This document shows, piece after piece, positions 1 to 11,262 of a stretch of DNA of 64,000 bases. The position numbers were made by a program, and so were the translations under genes. Positions within the stretch are counted from its first letter, which is position 1. The number at the start of each line of letters is the position of its first letter. The stretch spans positions 1-64,000 of the forward strand of contig JBLIMR010000003.1 of assembly GCA_047638815.1 (NCBI GenBank), read 5' to 3'. The stretch is from JAJRRH01 sp047638815 (GTDB lineage Bacteria; Bacteroidota; Bacteroidia; Flavobacteriales_D; JABDKJ01). The notes below the pieces were generated by a model, which had not been told where the DNA came from, searched no databases, and worked only from the letters and a program-made list of their open reading frames with translations.

Positions 1-377
1 GTCTCACCATCATCATTAAGATCTGTTGGGCATCCAGTACAGGAAAGGTTAAAATTTCCTAAGAAAATGGCAAAATCATCTCCATTGGTTATACCGTCTA
101 TATTAAAATCTGTAGGGCAAGAGGATACTACATATTCTTCGAAAGGAATTTGGACTCCTTGAATGATAGAAGCATCATCACTGACTGACTCGATAGCAGT
201 ATAGACAATCTGACCTATGGAGTAGCTCACATGACCAAAACCTGTGGCCTCTCCGCCAGAAGCATTGATGGACTGTTGGGCAGAAAGATTGAGTGATACT
301 CCTAGCAGGACTATGCTTAGTACGATTTTTAATCTATTCACGATGATGTTAAGCACTAGTACAATTGAATTTTTCAT
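1..377 (-). CDS. Secreted protein with dockerin-like Asp/Asn-rich repeats, N-terminal part (runs off the left edge)
   Basis: An open frame of about 125 codons runs from ATG at 377 to the window edge, so the C-terminus is missing. The N-terminus holds a hydrophobic export signal (VLSIVLLGVSLNLSA, then QQ). A GTG at 341 would give a more compact signal peptide beginning MNRLKIVLS and may be the true start. Next comes a GHVSYSIGQIVYT segment, common near the start of Bacteroidota T9SS cargo, then CPTDFNIDGITNGDDF and a second CPTDLNDDG. Such spaced Asp/Asn residues resemble dockerin or EF-hand calcium loops. A T9SS sorting domain would be expected at the unseen C-terminus. The specific function is unknown. 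A consensus promoter lies about 100 bases upstream. Confidence 0.7.
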   Translation of the reverse strand, partial: MKNSIVLVLNIIVNRLKIVLSIVLLGVSLNLSAQQSINASGGEATGFGHVSYSIGQIVYTAIESVSDDASIIQGVQIPFEEYVVSSCPTDFNIDGITNGDDFAIFLGNFNLSCTGCPTDLNDDGE

Positions 378-478
378 AAAGGAAGGTTCTGTTTATTCTT
401 ACTTAGTTCTTGGCCTGTGCCTTTAATATCGATTGCAATACTTGATGTGTAGGGTTCATGTAATTATTTAGTCGGTTT

Positions 479-510
479 CAAATATACTTGAAAAAAGGGT
501 TGTACCCAAA
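479..510 (-). promoter_or_regulatory. Bacteroidota-type housekeeping promoter for the secreted-protein gene
   Basis: On the minus strand a TTTG (-33 element, 510-507) is followed after 20 bases by TATATTTG (-7 element, 486-479). This is a full match to the known TTTG-N19/21-TAnnTTTG consensus of Bacteroidota primary sigma factors. It implies a 5' leader of roughly 100 bases before the ATG at 377. Confidence 0.7.
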
Positions 511-624
511 CTAAAAATATGATATTTTGAGGTTTAATAAGCTATTTTTAACGTTAAATGGTCTGTCTTTATCGTTTAACGATAGTGGTGGCGTGAATTG
601 AATGACTCGCTCTCGTAATGCCGG

Positions 625-646
625 CCCTTCGAGTGCCTCAGGGACC
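625..646. repeat. Dispersed palindromic repeat, copy 1
   Basis: The element has CCCTTCGA at its left and CTCAGGGACC at its right, so CCCT and AGGG form an imperfect inverted repeat. It is a variant of the element at 26577-26597 (CCTTCGA, three bases, GCTCAGGAACC). Very similar short palindromes occur in intergenic DNA of many bacterial genomes. Its role is unknown. Confidence 0.5.
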
Positions 647-700
647 TACATTTCTAGTTTCAAAATTAAAGGGTCATGGAGGGGCGATGTCGCTTCAACA

Positions 701-735
701 AAACAAAAAAAGAGGCGTCTCTTGCGAAACGCCTC
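701..735 (-). terminator. Rho-independent terminator of the rpoBC operon
   Basis: On the minus strand GAGGCGT and ACGCCTC form a 7-bp stem around a 10-base loop. A T-rich tract (T7 then GTTTTG) follows. It lies about 45 bases after the rpoC stop codon and would end the long ribosomal/RNA polymerase operon. Confidence 0.85.
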
Positions 736-780
736 CTTAATATATTATTTACACCATGGTTGCTGAGCGCAACTTAAGTA

Positions 781-3700
781 TTATTCTGAAACAGCTTCTT
801 CAGTTGGCGCTGCAGCAGCAGCTTCTGATGCCACCTTTTTTGCTTCTTGTAAAGCATCGTATTCTATTTGAGAACCTACGATCATTGTATCAAAATGACG
901 CATACCTGTTCCCGCTGGAATTCTATGTCCTACAATTACATTCTCTTTCAGTCCAACCAAGTAATCTTTCTTACCTGCTAATGCAGCTTCGTTAAGCACT
1001 TTTGTTGTTTCCTGGAACGATGCAGCAGAGATGAAACTCTTCGTCTGTAGAGAAGCTCTAGTGATCCCTTGCAACAATGCTTGTCCAGTTGCTGGAATTG
1101 CGTCTCTTGACTCAACTTGCTTAAGGTCTTTTCTCTTAAGCTTAGAATTTTCGTCTCTTAGTTTTCTTGCATTGATCACCTGACCAGATTTCAAACTATC
1201 AGAATCTCCACAATCAAGAACTACTTTCTTATTAAAGATAAAGTTATTCGCTTCATGGAAATCAATTTTACTCACTGGTTTGTTCTCTAGCACTTGTGTA
1301 TCCCCTGCATCATCAACGATTACCTTCTGCATCATTTGACGTACAATGACTTCAAAATGCTTGTTGTTAATCTTCACACCCTGTAGACGATATACTTCCT
1401 GTACTTCGTTTACAATGTATTCTTGAACCGCTGTAGGACCTTTAATTGCCAAAATATCCGCTGGAGTTATCGCTCCATCAGAAAGTGGTGTTCCTGCAAT
1501 TACGAAATCGTTTTCTTGAACCAAGATATGTTTAGATAGAGATACCATGTATTTCTTCTCCTCCCCTAACTTAGACTCAATAATAATTTCTCTCTTACCT
1601 CTCTTGATCTTACCGTAAGATACGATACCATCAATTTCAGTAACGATTGCTGGATCCGATGGGTTTCTTGCTTCAAATAACTGAGTAACCCTTGGAAGAC
1701 CCCCTGTAATATCACCTGTTTTACCAGATACACGAGGTATTTTCGCCAAGATATCACCTTTAGCTAGCTTCTGTCCATCTTCAACGTGAAGGTGAGCTCC
1801 TACCGGTATACTGTAACTTCTCAGTTCATCCTTACCTTTCATTACTTTAAGCAAAGGTTGTTTCTTCTTGTCTCTTGACATGATGATTACCTTCTCACGG
1901 AATCCTGTTTGCTCATCAACTTCTTCGCGGTAAGTAACACCATCTTCAACATTGTCGAATACGAGTTTACCACCTTCTTCAGTAATGATCAAAGCATTGT
2001 GCGGATCCCATTTACAAACCATATCACCTTTTTTGATTTTCTTCTTCGAATCAACAAAGATTTCAGAACCATAAGGAATATTGTTCGTCATCAAAATCAC
2101 ACCTGTATCAGGCTCAATGATTTTCATTTCAGTCAAACGTGATACGACAATAACTTTCGAATCTTTTCCATCCTCCTTAACAACAGTTCTTAGACCATCG
2201 ATTTCAAGTTTACCATCAAACTTGGCAGTAATACTATTAACATCAGCAATGTTAGAGGCGGTACCCCCAACGTGGAATGTTCTTAGCGTAAGCTGTGTTC
2301 CTGGTTCACCAATAGATTGTGCAGCAATTACACCAACAGTTTCTCCTATTCTGGCTGTTCTTCCAGTTGACAAACTCTGACCATAACATTTAGCACATAC
2401 TCCTTGTTTAAGATCACAAGTAAGTACTGATCTAATTTCAACTTGTTCAATTCCGGAAGAATCAATTTTTTCCGCCATGAACATGTCAATCTCTTCACCT
2501 GCTTCTGTAATCATCTCACCAGAAATTGGATCCTTGATATCAAATACAGTTGTTCTACCAATGATTCTATCCTCTAAACTTTCGATGATATCTTCATTGT
2601 TTTTCAATGCAGTTGTTTCTATTCCTCTAAGTGTAAAACAATCCTGAGTTTTAATAACAACATCCTGAGCAACATCAACAAGTCTTCTTGTCAAGTAACC
2701 CGCATCGGCAGTTTTAAGTGCCGTATCCGCAAGACCCTTACGAGCACCGTGAGTTGATATAAAGTACTCAAGAATTGATAGACCCTCTTTAAAGTTTGCC
2801 AAAATTGGGTTTTCAATAATCTCTTGACCACCGGCAGCACTCGATTTTTTCGGTTTTGCCATCAATCCCCTCATTCCACTCAACTGACGAATCTGCTCTT
2901 TAGAACCCCTCGCTCCAGAATCAAACATCATATAGATAGAGTTGAAACCTTGCTTGTCATTCTCAAGCTGATCCATAAGGACTTTAGTCAATCTTGAGTT
3001 AGTATGCGTCCAGATATCAATGATCTGGTTATATCTTTCATTGTTTGTAATAAGACCCATGTTGTAGTTGGCGATTACCTCGTCAACTTCAGCTTTAGCC
3101 TTTACAACCAATTCTTCTTTTTCTTTTGGTATGATAATATCATCCAAGTTGAAAGATAGACCTCCCTTAAATGCAGAGATATATCCAAGCCCTTTGATAT
3201 CATCCAAGAACTTAGCCGTAACGTCCATTCCCACAATATTGATAATTCTACCAATAATGTTTCTCAATGATTTCTTAGTCAATACTTCATTGATGTATCC
3301 CACTTCTCTTGGAACCATTTCATTGAAGATAACTCTACCACAAGTTGTCTCGATGATTTTCGTTACCATTTCTGGTCCCGTGTAATCCTCTATTCGTACT
3401 TTAAGTGCTGCATGAAGATCAAGTTGACCCTCTTCATGAGCGATCATAACTTCTTCAGGAGAGTAGAAAGTTAATCCTTCTCCTTTCACAATATGATCCT
3501 TTGTACTTGTTCTTAATTTGGTAATATAGTATAGTCCCAAAACCATATCCTGTGATGGTACAGCAATAGGCGCTCCATTTGCAGGATTCAAGATGTTGTG
3601 AGATGAAAGCATTAACAATTGTGCTTCCAAAACTGCTGCATTACCAAGTGGTAAATGCACCGCCATCTGATCCCCATCAAAATCCGCGTTGAATGCCGTA

Positions 3701-5115
3701 CATACAAGTGGATGAAGTTGGATCGCCTTACCTTCAATCATTTTAGGTTGGAAAGCTTGAATACCCAATCTGTGAAGAGTCGGGGCTCTGTTCAATAGCA
3801 CTGGATGCCCTTGCATCACACCTTCCAAAATATCCCAAACAACAGGTTCTTTTTTGTCGACTATTTTCTTTGCAGATTTTACTGTTTTCACAATACCCCT
3901 TTCGATCATCTTACGGATGATGAATGGCTTGTAAAGTTCAGCTGCCATATCTTTAGGGATACCGCACTCATGCATTTTTAACTCAGGTCCAACAACGATG
4001 ACCGAACGACCAGAATAATCAACCCTTTTTCCCAAAAGATTTTGTCTAAATCGACCTCTCTTACCTTTAAGTGAATCACTCAAAGATTTTAAAGGACGGT
4101 TTCTTGCTGTCTTAACTGCGCTAGATTTTCTTGAATTATCAAAAAGTGAATCCACAGATTCCTGCAACATTCTCTTCTCATTTCTTAGAATCACATCCGG
4201 TGCTTTTATTTCTAAAAGTCTTTTCAGTCTGTTGTTTCTAATAATTACTCTTCTGTAAAGATCATTCAAATCGGAAGTTGCGAAACGTCCACCATCCAAA
4301 GGAACCAATGGTCTTAACTCTGGTGGTATAACTGGCACAACTTTTACGATCATCCACTCCGGTCTATTTTGACCGTCATGATTAGATGCTCTTAATGCTT
4401 CAACAACGTGAAGTCTCTTTAATGCTTCTCTTTTTCTTTGAGCAGAAGTTTCAGTATTTGCAGCATGTCTCAATTCGTAAGACAAAGAATCCAAATCCAT
4501 TGTTTTAAACAAATCATGAAGTGCCTCAGCACCCATCTTCGCAAGAAACTTGTTCGGATCATCTTCTTCAAGATGTTGGTTCTCCACTGGCATTTTGTCA
4601 ACGATGTCGAAGTACTCCTCTTCCGTCATGAAATCAAGACGCTTCACAGGTTCTCCTTCCGCATTCAATGCACCACCGGCATTAATTACTACGAATCTTT
4701 CGTAATAGATGATTTGATCAAGTTTCTTAGTTGGAAGACCCAATAAGTAACCCATCTTGTTAGGTAAAGATCTGAAGTACCAGATATGAGCTACAGGAAC
4801 GACCAACTTAATGTGTCCCATTCTCTCTCTTCTTACTTTTTTCTCTGTTACCTCAACTCCACATCTATCACAGACGATTCCTCTATATCTTACTCTTTTG
4901 TACTTCCCACAGTGACATTCGTAATCCTTTACAGGTCCGAAAATTCTTTCACAAAACAATCCATCTCTTTCCGGTTTGTATGTTCTGTAGTTTATTGTCT
5001 CTGGCTTCAAGACTTCACCATTTGATCTTTCTAAAATCCTCTCTGGAGATGCCAGTCTAATTTGGATTGAAGTAAAATCTGTTTTCGTCTTTGGTTGATT
5101 TTTATTATATGCCAT
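781..5115 (-). CDS. rpoC: DNA-directed RNA polymerase subunit beta'
   Basis: The 1444-residue product is the beta' subunit, which carries the active-site magnesium and clamp of RNA polymerase. The catalytic NADFDGDQ motif, whose three Asp residues bind Mg, lies at about residues 476-483. The N-terminal zinc site (CHCG followed by CDRCG, about 67-86) and the second zinc site ([11 protein letters not shown], near residue 900) are intact. A short, low-complexity Ala/Glu-rich tail ends the protein. It starts at ATG 32 bases after the rpoB stop, so the two are cotranscribed, and a strong terminator follows. Length and motifs are normal for Bacteroidota. Confidence 0.98.
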   Translation of the reverse strand: MAYNKNQPKTKTDFTSIQIRLASPERILERSNGEVLKPETINYRTYKPERDGLFCERIFGPVKDYECHCGKYKRVRYRGIVCDRCGVEVTEKKVRRERMGHIKLVVPVAHIWYFRSLPNKMGYLLGLPTKKLDQIIYYERFVVINAGGALNAEGEPVKRLDFMTEEEYFDIVDKMPVENQHLEEDDPNKFLAKMGAEALHDLFKTMDLDSLSYELRHAANTETSAQRKREALKRLHVVEALRASNHDGQNRPEWMIVKVVPVIPPELRPLVPLDGGRFATSDLNDLYRRVIIRNNRLKRLLEIKAPDVILRNEKRMLQESVDSLFDNSRKSSAVKTARNRPLKSLSDSLKGKRGRFRQNLLGKRVDYSGRSVIVVGPELKMHECGIPKDMAAELYKPFIIRKMIERGIVKTVKSAKKIVDKKEPVVWDILEGVMQGHPVLLNRAPTLHRLGIQAFQPKMIEGKAIQLHPLVCTAFNADFDGDQMAVHLPLGNAAVLEAQLLMLSSHNILNPANGAPIAVPSQDMVLGLYYITKLRTSTKDHIVKGEGLTFYSPEEVMIAHEEGQLDLHAALKVRIEDYTGPEMVTKIIETTCGRVIFNEMVPREVGYINEVLTKKSLRNIIGRIINIVGMDVTAKFLDDIKGLGYISAFKGGLSFNLDDIIIPKEKEELVVKAKAEVDEVIANYNMGLITNNERYNQIIDIWTHTNSRLTKVLMDQLENDKQGFNSIYMMFDSGARGSKEQIRQLSGMRGLMAKPKKSSAAGGQEIIENPILANFKEGLSILEYFISTHGARKGLADTALKTADAGYLTRRLVDVAQDVVIKTQDCFTLRGIETTALKNNEDIIESLEDRIIGRTTVFDIKDPISGEMITEAGEEIDMFMAEKIDSSGIEQVEIRSVLTCDLKQGVCAKCYGQSLSTGRTARIGETVGVIAAQSIGEPGTQLTLRTFHVGGTASNIADVNSITAKFDGKLEIDGLRTVVKEDGKDSKVIVVSRLTEMKIIEPDTGVILMTNNIPYGSEIFVDSKKKIKKGDMVCKWDPHNALIITEEGGKLVFDNVEDGVTYREEVDEQTGFREKVIIMSRDKKKQPLLKVMKGKDELRSYSIPVGAHLHVEDGQKLAKGDILAKIPRVSGKTGDITGGLPRVTQLFEARNPSDPAIVTEIDGIVSYGKIKRGKREIIIESKLGEEKKYMVSLSKHILVQENDFVIAGTPLSDGAITPADILAIKGPTAVQEYIVNEVQEVYRLQGVKINNKHFEVIVRQMMQKVIVDDAGDTQVLENKPVSKIDFHEANNFIFNKKVVLDCGDSDSLKSGQVINARKLRDENSKLKRKDLKQVESRDAIPATGQALLQGITRASLQTKSFISAASFQETTKVLNEAALAGKKDYLVGLKENVIVGHRIPAGTGMRHFDTMIVGSQIEYDALQEAKKVASEAAAAAPTEEAVSE

Positions 5116-5147
5116 GTTAATGTCCTTTAAAAATGTTCAATTAAAAA

Positions 5148-8100
5148 CTAATCCAATGTAATATTCAGTCCCAATCCAGCGAGCTCGTTGAGGAGTACGT
5201 TGAACGATTCTGGAATACCCGGTTCTGGCATCGGTTCACCTTTCACTATGGCTTCATAGGTCTTGGCTCTTCCCATAACATCATCAGATTTCACTGTCAA
5301 TATTTCTTGTAGGATGTTGGAAGCACCATAAGCCTCAAGTGCCCATACCTCCATCTCTCCAAATCTTTGACCACCAAACTGCGCCTTACCACCAAGTGGT
5401 TGTTGCGTAATCAATGAGTATGGTCCAATCGATCTAGCGTGCATCTTATCGTCAACCATGTGAGAAAGCTTGATCATATAGATCACACCAACTGTTGCTG
5501 GTTGATCGAATCGTTCTCCTGTTTCTCCATTGTATAGATAAGTAGTACCTGATCTTGGAATTTTTGCTTTGTCGGTGTATTCATTGATCTGATCAATACT
5601 TGCTCCATCGAAAATCGGAGTCGCAAATTTCAATCCTAGCTCAACTCCAACCCAACCTAATACAGTCTCATATACCTGCCCAATATTCATCCTTGACGGT
5701 ACACCAAGTGGATTAAGTACAATATCAACTGGTGATCCATCTTCAAGGTAAGGCATATCCTCTTCCTTAACGATTCTAGCAACAATACCTTTGTTACCAT
5801 GACGACCAGCCATCTTATCACCTACTTTAAGCTTACGTTTCTTAGCAACATAAACTTTAGCCAACTTGATGATTCCGTTTGGTAGTTCATCACCAACAGT
5901 TACTTGGAATTTCTTTCTCTTGTATTTTCCAAGAACTTCGTTGTATTTCAAAGAGTAATTGAAAAGTAACTTTTCAATCTTGTCATTCAATTTCTTTTGA
6001 GTTGTCCAACCTTTTGGATTAACTTCCAATAGATTGATTTCTGCCAATTTCTTCTGAGTAAATTTAACGCCTTTCTTAATAAACTCTTCCTTGTAAAGGT
6101 TACTTACACCTTGAGATGTTTTTCCATTAACCAACTTGAAAAGTTTTTCAACAACAACACCATCTAGATTTTTAACCTCTTTTCCAAATTCAACATCTAA
6201 TTTTTCAAGAAGTGGCTTATCTAAAGCTTTCGCTTTTCTATCTTTTACTGCTCTTGCAAATAACTTTTTATCCACAACAACACCTTTTACAGAAGGAGGC
6301 GTTTTAAGAGATGCATCTTTTACATCACCTGCTTTATCACCAAAGATTGCTCTAAGTAGTTTTTCTTCAGGAGAAGGATCAGATTCACCCTTTGGCGTAA
6401 TCTTACCAATAAGAATATTTCCACCTGAGATTTCAGATCCTATTCTAATGATACCATTTTCATCCAAATCCTTAGTCGCTTCTTCCGATACGTTTGGAAT
6501 ATCCGCTGTAAGTTCTTCCATACCCCTTTTGGTATCTCTAACTTCCAATGTATACTCATCAATATGAATCGAAGTGAATACGTCTTCCTTAACAACTCTT
6601 TCAGAAATCACGATTGCATCCTCAAAGTTGTATCCTTTCCAAGGCATGAATGCCACTTTCAAGTTTACACCAATTGCTAATTCACCGTCTTCTGTTGCGT
6701 ATCCTTCACAAAGTACTTGACCTTTAGCTACCTTCTCACCCACTCTCACCATTGGCTTCAAGTTGATAACGGTACCTTGGTTCGTTCTTTGGAACTTGAT
6801 AAGGTCATATGTCTTAACATCAGAATCGAAGCTTAGTAACTGCTCTTCTTCTGTTCTTGTATATTTTATAGTAATGTTATCCGCATCTACGTAAGTAACC
6901 TTTCCGTTACCTTCTGCTTTTAGCAAAATACCTGAGTCTTTAGCAACTCTTTCCTCCAATCCTGTACCAACAACTGGTGCTTGTGGAATCATTAAAGGTA
7001 CTGCTTGACGCATCATGTTCGATCCCATCAAAGCCCTGTTCGCATCATCATGCTCCAAGAATGGAATCAAAGATGCAGCCACAGAGGCAATCTGGTTAGG
7101 CGCTATATCAATATAGTCAACTTTCTCTGGCTCTACAACCGGGAAGTCACCTCTATTTCTAGACTTAATCATTTTGTTCGCAAACTCACCCTTGGCATTT
7201 ACCGAAGAATTTGCTTGCGCGATTAATTTTTCATCTTCCTCTTCAGCACTTAAGTAAATTACATTTTCAGTATCAACTTTACCACCAATTACTTGCTTGT
7301 AAGGCGTCTCGATAAAACCAAGTTTGTTCACTTTTGCAAATACACAAAGAGAAGAAATCAAACCAATGTTTGGTCCCTCTGGCGTTTCAATAGTACAAAG
7401 TCTACCGTAGTGAGTATAGTGCACATCTCTTACCTCGAAACCTGCTCTCTCTCTTGTCAGACCACCGGGCCCTAGAGCAGACATTCTACGTTTGTGTGTT
7501 ACCTCAGCCAGCGGATTCGTTTGATCCATGAATTGAGAAAGCTGATTTGTTCCAAAGAAGGAATTTACAACAGCGGACAATGTTTTCGCATTGATCAAAT
7601 CTGTTGGTGTAAATACCTCATTGTCCCTAACGTTCATTCTTTCACGAATAGTTCTAGCCATACGCGCTAGTCCCACACCGAATTGATTGTACAACTGTTC
7701 TCCAACTGTACGCACTCTTCTGTTACTCAAGTGATCAATATCATCCACATCCTCGTTTGAGTTTACTAACTCAATAAGGTATTTGATGATAAGGATAATG
7801 TCTTCTCTTGTAAGCGTACGCTCATCGTAAGAAGTCTCTAATCCTAATTTCTTGTTGATTCTATAACGACCAACTTCTCCAAGGTCATAACGTTGTTCTG
7901 AGAAGAATAATTTGTCAATAACACCACGAGCTGTTTCGATGTCTGGCGGCTCAGCGTTTCTCAACTGACGGTAGATGTATTCTACTGCTTCTTTTTCAGA
8001 GTTAGATGTATCTTTTTGTAATGTGTTGTAAATGATAGTGAAATCCGCAGTGTTTACATCCTCCTTGTGAAGGATTACTGTTTCAACATCCGCATCAATG

Positions 8101-8957
8101 ATCAATTGGATATGTTCTTTTTCAAGAATAACCTCTCTATCAATAATCACTTCTGTTCTTTCGATAGAAACCACCTCAGCAGTATCTTCATCTACGAAAT
8201 CTTCAATCCATGTTTTAAGAACCCTTGCCGCGAGTTTACGACCAAGAACTCTTTTCAAACCAGCTTTAGAAACTTTCACCTCATCTGCTAATTCGAAAAT
8301 AGAAAGGATATCCTTATCTGTTTCAAATCCAATGGCACGAAGTAAAGTCGTAACTGGTAATTTTTTTCTTCGATCAATGTACGCATACATTACCGAATTG
8401 ATGTCTGTTGCAAATTCAATCCAAGACCCTTTGAATGGAATTACTCTGGCAGAGTATAATTTCGTTCCATTCGCGTGACGACTTTGACTAAAGAATACAC
8501 CAGGTGATCTGTGCAATTGAGAAACCACTACTCTCTCAGCACCGTTCACGATGAAAGATCCTTGAGGTGTCATGTACGGAATAGTTCCTAGGTACACATC
8601 CTGAATGATTGTCTCAAAATCCTCATGTTCTGGATCGGTACAATATAGTTTCAACTTTGCTTTTAAAGGCACAGCATATGTTACACCTCGATCAACACAC
8701 TCTTGCATGTCATAACGAGGTGGATCTATATAATAATCCAAAAATTCCAGTACGAATTGGTTTCTCGTATCTGAAATTGGGAAATTATCGTTAAAAACCT
8801 TGAAAAGGCCTTCTTTTCTACGATCGTCTGGATTGGTTTCAAGTTGAAAGAATTCTTGAAAAGACTTAACCTGGATATCCAGAAAATCAGGATACTCAAC
8901 TCCTAGTTGGATCGATGAGAAACTGATTCTTTTTTCTTTTGTAATTAGTTCTGCCAA
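5148..8957 (-). CDS. rpoB: DNA-directed RNA polymerase subunit beta
   Basis: The 1269-residue product is the beta subunit of RNA polymerase. The rifampicin-region segment ([17 protein letters not shown]) and downstream [12 protein letters not shown] are present and look wild type. [20 protein letters not shown] near the C-terminus is the usual switch/anchor region. The start codon appears to be TTG at 8957, giving [10 protein letters not shown]. No ATG precedes it in frame, and family members begin about this far before the conserved [12 protein letters not shown]. The gene follows rplL after a 127-base gap that holds two hairpins (8996-9058), which may set the ratio of ribosomal protein to polymerase mRNA. 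Confidence 0.97.
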   Translation of the reverse strand: MAELITKEKRISFSSIQLGVEYPDFLDIQVKSFQEFFQLETNPDDRRKEGLFKVFNDNFPISDTRNQFVLEFLDYYIDPPRYDMQECVDRGVTYAVPLKAKLKLYCTDPEHEDFETIIQDVYLGTIPYMTPQGSFIVNGAERVVVSQLHRSPGVFFSQSRHANGTKLYSARVIPFKGSWIEFATDINSVMYAYIDRRKKLPVTTLLRAIGFETDKDILSIFELADEVKVSKAGLKRVLGRKLAARVLKTWIEDFVDEDTAEVVSIERTEVIIDREVILEKEHIQLIIDADVETVILHKEDVNTADFTIIYNTLQKDTSNSEKEAVEYIYRQLRNAEPPDIETARGVIDKLFFSEQRYDLGEVGRYRINKKLGLETSYDERTLTREDIILIIKYLIELVNSNEDVDDIDHLSNRRVRTVGEQLYNQFGVGLARMARTIRERMNVRDNEVFTPTDLINAKTLSAVVNSFFGTNQLSQFMDQTNPLAEVTHKRRMSALGPGGLTRERAGFEVRDVHYTHYGRLCTIETPEGPNIGLISSLCVFAKVNKLGFIETPYKQVIGGKVDTENVIYLSAEEEDEKLIAQANSSVNAKGEFANKMIKSRNRGDFPVVEPEKVDYIDIAPNQIASVAASLIPFLEHDDANRALMGSNMMRQAVPLMIPQAPVVGTGLEERVAKDSGILLKAEGNGKVTYVDADNITIKYTRTEEEQLLSFDSDVKTYDLIKFQRTNQGTVINLKPMVRVGEKVAKGQVLCEGYATEDGELAIGVNLKVAFMPWKGYNFEDAIVISERVVKEDVFTSIHIDEYTLEVRDTKRGMEELTADIPNVSEEATKDLDENGIIRIGSEISGGNILIGKITPKGESDPSPEEKLLRAIFGDKAGDVKDASLKTPPSVKGVVVDKKLFARAVKDRKAKALDKPLLEKLDVEFGKEVKNLDGVVVEKLFKLVNGKTSQGVSNLYKEEFIKKGVKFTQKKLAEINLLEVNPKGWTTQKKLNDKIEKLLFNYSLKYNEVLGKYKRKKFQVTVGDELPNGIIKLAKVYVAKKRKLKVGDKMAGRHGNKGIVARIVKEEDMPYLEDGSPVDIVLNPLGVPSRMNIGQVYETVLGWVGVELGLKFATPIFDGASIDQINEYTDKAKIPRSGTTYLYNGETGERFDQPATVGVIYMIKLSHMVDDKMHARSIGPYSLITQQPLGGKAQFGGQRFGEMEVWALEAYGASNILQEILTVKSDDVMGRAKTYEAIVKGEPMPEPGIPESFNVLLNELAGLGLNITLD

Positions 8958-8995
8958 TTTAATGAGTTTAATAAGTGGTGTTAAATAAAAAGAAT

Positions 8996-9058
8996 CTTGT
9001 TTATTAGAAACAAGAAATGGTTTAGTGCGATTTACCCATTTGTAAATCGCACTAAACC
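8996..9058 (-). promoter_or_regulatory. Tandem hairpins between rplL and rpoB (candidate attenuator or RNase processing site)
   Basis: In the minus-strand transcript a perfect 17-bp stem (arms 9058-9042 and 9035-9019, 6-base loop) comes first. A second hairpin with arms CTTGTTT and AAACAAG (9014-8996) follows and is trailed by ATTCTTTTT. The first hairpin has no proper U tract. The second with its U-rich tail could be a weak terminator. In E. coli the same rplL-rpoB position holds a partial terminator and an RNase III site; equivalent function here is inferred from position only. Confidence 0.6.
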
Positions 9059-9084
9059 TTAGGATTTTAAACTAAAACTTAAGC

Positions 9085-9459
9085 TTACTTAAGCTCAACC
9101 TCAGCTCCTGCTTCTTCAAGCTGCTTCTTAAGAGAGTCTGCCTCATCTTTTTGAACACCTTCTTTAATTGGTGCAGGCGCAGAATCTACAATTCCTTTTG
9201 CTTCTTTTAATCCAAGACCAGTTAATTCTTTAACTAGTTTTACCACTGCAAGTTTTGAACCACCTGCTGCTGTTAGGATTACATCGAATTCTGATTTTTC
9301 TTCGACAGCGTCTCCGCCATCTCCGCCACCTGCTGCTACTGCTACTGCTGCTGCTGCTGGTTCGATACCATATTCGTCTTTAAGGATTGTAGCCAATTCG
9401 CTTACATCTTTGACTGAAAGGTTTACTAGGTCTTCAGCCATTGCTTTTAAATCTGCCAT
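9085..9459 (-). CDS. rplL: 50S ribosomal protein L7/L12
   Basis: The 124-residue product is the L7/L12 stalk protein that recruits translation GTPases to the ribosome. It has the expected three parts: an N-terminal helical dimerisation segment (about 1-35), an Ala/Gly-rich hinge ([15 protein letters not shown]) and a C-terminal domain containing [19 protein letters not shown]. The length is normal. It follows rplJ in the usual order and is followed by the hairpins in front of rpoB. Confidence 0.97.
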   Translation of the reverse strand: MADLKAMAEDLVNLSVKDVSELATILKDEYGIEPAAAAVAVAAGGGDGGDAVEEKSEFDVILTAAGGSKLAVVKLVKELTGLGLKEAKGIVDSAPAPIKEGVQKDEADSLKKQLEEAGAEVELK

Positions 9460-9494
9460 TGTATATGTTTTGTAAAATTATTTTTCTAAAATTA

Positions 9495-10019
9495 TTAATT
9501 TGCTCTTTCTTCGAGCGTTTTAAGTAAGCCAGAGATCGTCTGTCCACTTGATTGAAGGGATCCAAGTACATTCTTGATAGGAGATTGTAACAATGCTATA
9601 ATATCACCAATCATCTCTTCTTTAGATTTGATTTCTGATAACGCTGTTAAATTCTCATCGCCTATGTATATTGCATCTTCAATAATCGCCCCTTTTAATA
9701 TGGGCTTTGCGTGTGTTTTTCTGAAATCCTTGATAAGCTTTGCTGGGGCATTAGCCACATCAGCGAACATCAAAGATGTTGCGCCTTTAAGTGTATCATA
9801 TAATTCAGAATAGTCAGATCCTTCGTCTTGATCCATGGCACGCTTCAAAAGGGTATTTTTTACCACTTGAAGTGTAATGCCTTGTTTGTGACATGATCTT
9901 CTCAACTTACTTGTATCGTCAGCATTAAGTTCTGATGTATCTGCAAGATAAACAATCGGACTTTCGCCTAATGTTGAGGCTAGCTGATCGATGAACTGAT
10001 TCTTTTCTTCTTTATTCAT
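9495..10019 (-). CDS. rplJ: 50S ribosomal protein L10
   Basis: The 174-residue product is L10, which anchors L7/L12 dimers at the base of the ribosomal stalk. The N-terminal domain carries the KNTLLKRAM motif (about 55-63) that contacts 23S rRNA. The C-terminal helix that binds L7/L12 is present. The gap to the preceding rplA is only 20 bases, too short for a classical L10 mRNA leader, so any L10 autoregulation must act elsewhere in the operon. Confidence 0.97.
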   Translation of the reverse strand: MNKEEKNQFIDQLASTLGESPIVYLADTSELNADDTSKLRRSCHKQGITLQVVKNTLLKRAMDQDEGSDYSELYDTLKGATSLMFADVANAPAKLIKDFRKTHAKPILKGAIIEDAIYIGDENLTALSEIKSKEEMIGDIIALLQSPIKNVLGSLQSSGQTISGLLKTLEERAN

Positions 10020-10039
10020 TTATTCAGTTTATCCGATTA

Positions 10040-10729
10040 TTAAATTGATTTAGCATCTACGCGAATACCAGGACTCATTGAGCTAGACATAAAAATTGAT
10101 TTTACATACTCTCCCTTTGAGGCAACAGGTTTTAGTTTGATAATCGTTCTTAACAATTCACCCGCATTTTCGGTAAGCTGCTCTTTCGAAAAAGAGGATT
10201 TACCTACGATGGTATGAATGATACCTGATTTATCAACCTTAAAATCTATTTTACCGGCCTTCACATCTTTTACTGCTTTCGCTACGTCCATAGTAACTGT
10301 ACCCGTCTTAGGGTTCGGCATCAGACCTCTCGGTCCTAACACTCTACCCAATGCACCAACTTTGCCCATCACGTTTGGCGTACAGATTATCACATCGATA
10401 TCTGTCCATCCTCCTTTGATCTTTTGAACGTACTCGTCCAAACCAACATAGTCAGCTCCGGCTTCAGTAGCTTCACTTTCTTTATCAGGGTTGCAAAGTA
10501 CAAGGACCTTAGCATCTTTTCCAGTTCCGTGAGGAAGTGAAACAGAGCCCCTAACCATTTGATTGGCTTTTCTTGGATCAACTCCAAGACGAACCACTAA
10601 ATCAACAGTCTCATCGAATTTGGCAGTTGCCATACTCTTAACTATTGATGTAGCTTCATCAAGCTTATAGGTTTCAGTCGAATCGTACTTCGACAACGCT
10701 TCTTTTCTTTTTTTCGAAATTTTCGCCAT
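10040..10729 (-). CDS. rplA: 50S ribosomal protein L1
   Basis: The product is L1, the protein of the mobile stalk near the ribosomal E site and a translational repressor of its own operon in many bacteria. I take ATG at 10729 ([12 protein letters not shown], 229 residues) as the start. A longer frame from 10762 would overlap the end of rplK and add an unusual peptide. The segments [12 protein letters not shown] and [14 protein letters not shown] are diagnostic of L1. It sits directly after rplK and before rplJ. Confidence 0.96.
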   Translation of the reverse strand: MAKISKKRKEALSKYDSTETYKLDEATSIVKSMATAKFDETVDLVVRLGVDPRKANQMVRGSVSLPHGTGKDAKVLVLCNPDKESEATEAGADYVGLDEYVQKIKGGWTDIDVIICTPNVMGKVGALGRVLGPRGLMPNPKTGTVTMDVAKAVKDVKAGKIDFKVDKSGIIHTIVGKSSFSKEQLTENAGELLRTIIKLKPVASKGEYVKSIFMSSSMSPGIRVDAKSI

Positions 10730-10745
10730 TGTTCTGAAGTTTAAG

Positions 10746-11183
10746 TTAAAATGGTTTTGCACCTTTTACGGTTAAACCCATACTGCGAGCAGTACCGGCA
10801 ACCATTTTCATTGCACTTTCTATGGTGAAGCAGTTCAAATCCGTCATTTTGTCTTCCGCAATTGCTTTCACTTGATCCCAAGATACATTACCTACTTTCA
10901 CCTTATGCGGTTCAGCAGATCCGGACTTCAATTTTGAAGCTTCAAGTAATTGTACTGCAGCTGGTGGTGTCTTAATGATAAAGTCAAAAGACTTATCAGT
11001 GTACACCGTAATAACTACAGGCAATACTTTTCCGGGCTTATCTTGAGTTCTAGCGTTGAATTGCTTACAGAACTCCATGATATTCACCCCTTTAGCACCC
11101 AACGCGGGTCCAACTGGGGGAGATGGATTTGCAGCTCCGCCTCGAACTTGCAATTTTATTAGTCCACCTACTTCTTTTGCCAT
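10746..11183 (-). CDS. rplK: 50S ribosomal protein L11
   Basis: The 145-residue product is L11, part of the GTPase-associated centre of the 50S subunit. The N-terminal [20 protein letters not shown] segment and the C-terminal rRNA-binding domain ending [10 protein letters not shown] are intact. It starts 79 bases after the nusG stop. That gap contains nested inverted repeats that may form a structured leader. Confidence 0.97.
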   Translation of the reverse strand: MAKEVGGLIKLQVRGGAANPSPPVGPALGAKGVNIMEFCKQFNARTQDKPGKVLPVVITVYTDKSFDFIIKTPPAAVQLLEASKLKSGSAEPHKVKVGNVSWDQVKAIAEDKMTDLNCFTIESAMKMVAGTARSMGLTVKGAKPF

Positions 11184-11202
11184 TTTAATTTATATATTAA
11201 GT

Positions 11203-11249
11203 GTTGACCTCTACAATGGGAAGCATTGTAAAACGATGTTTAAGTCAAC
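11203..11249 (-). promoter_or_regulatory. Nested inverted repeats in the rplK leader
   Basis: The outer arms GTTGAC (11203-11208) and GTCAAC (11244-11249) enclose an inner hairpin ACAATG-GGAAG-CATTGT (11213-11229). The structure lies between nusG and rplK. Because L1 represses the L11-L1 operon by binding leader RNA in other bacteria, this is a candidate autoregulatory element. I cannot confirm a match to the L1-site consensus by eye. Confidence 0.35.
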
Positions 11250-11262
11250 GGTATTTACTAAT

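Larger units (their letters stand above)
378..700. other. Intergenic region with palindromes; no gene seen
   Basis: This space between the divergently placed secreted-protein start and the rpoC terminator has no convincing reading frame. It contains the promoter at 479-510, a 12-base palindrome TTTAACGTTAAA (547-558), the inverted repeat TATCGTT-T-AACGATA (570-584) and a dispersed palindromic repeat at 625-646. The two palindromes could be operator half-sites, but nothing here identifies a regulator. Confidence 0.5.

Noticed and set aside
6136..8478. Long open frames (up to 143 codons) on the plus strand opposite rpoB
   Set aside because: They lie antisense to a strongly conserved gene, have low-complexity Ser/Leu-rich translations, and no promoter or start context. 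They are shadows of rpoB codon use.
10020..10039. L10 leader regulatory RNA before rplJ
   Set aside because: Only 20 bases separate rplA and rplJ, too few for the known L10-binding structure.
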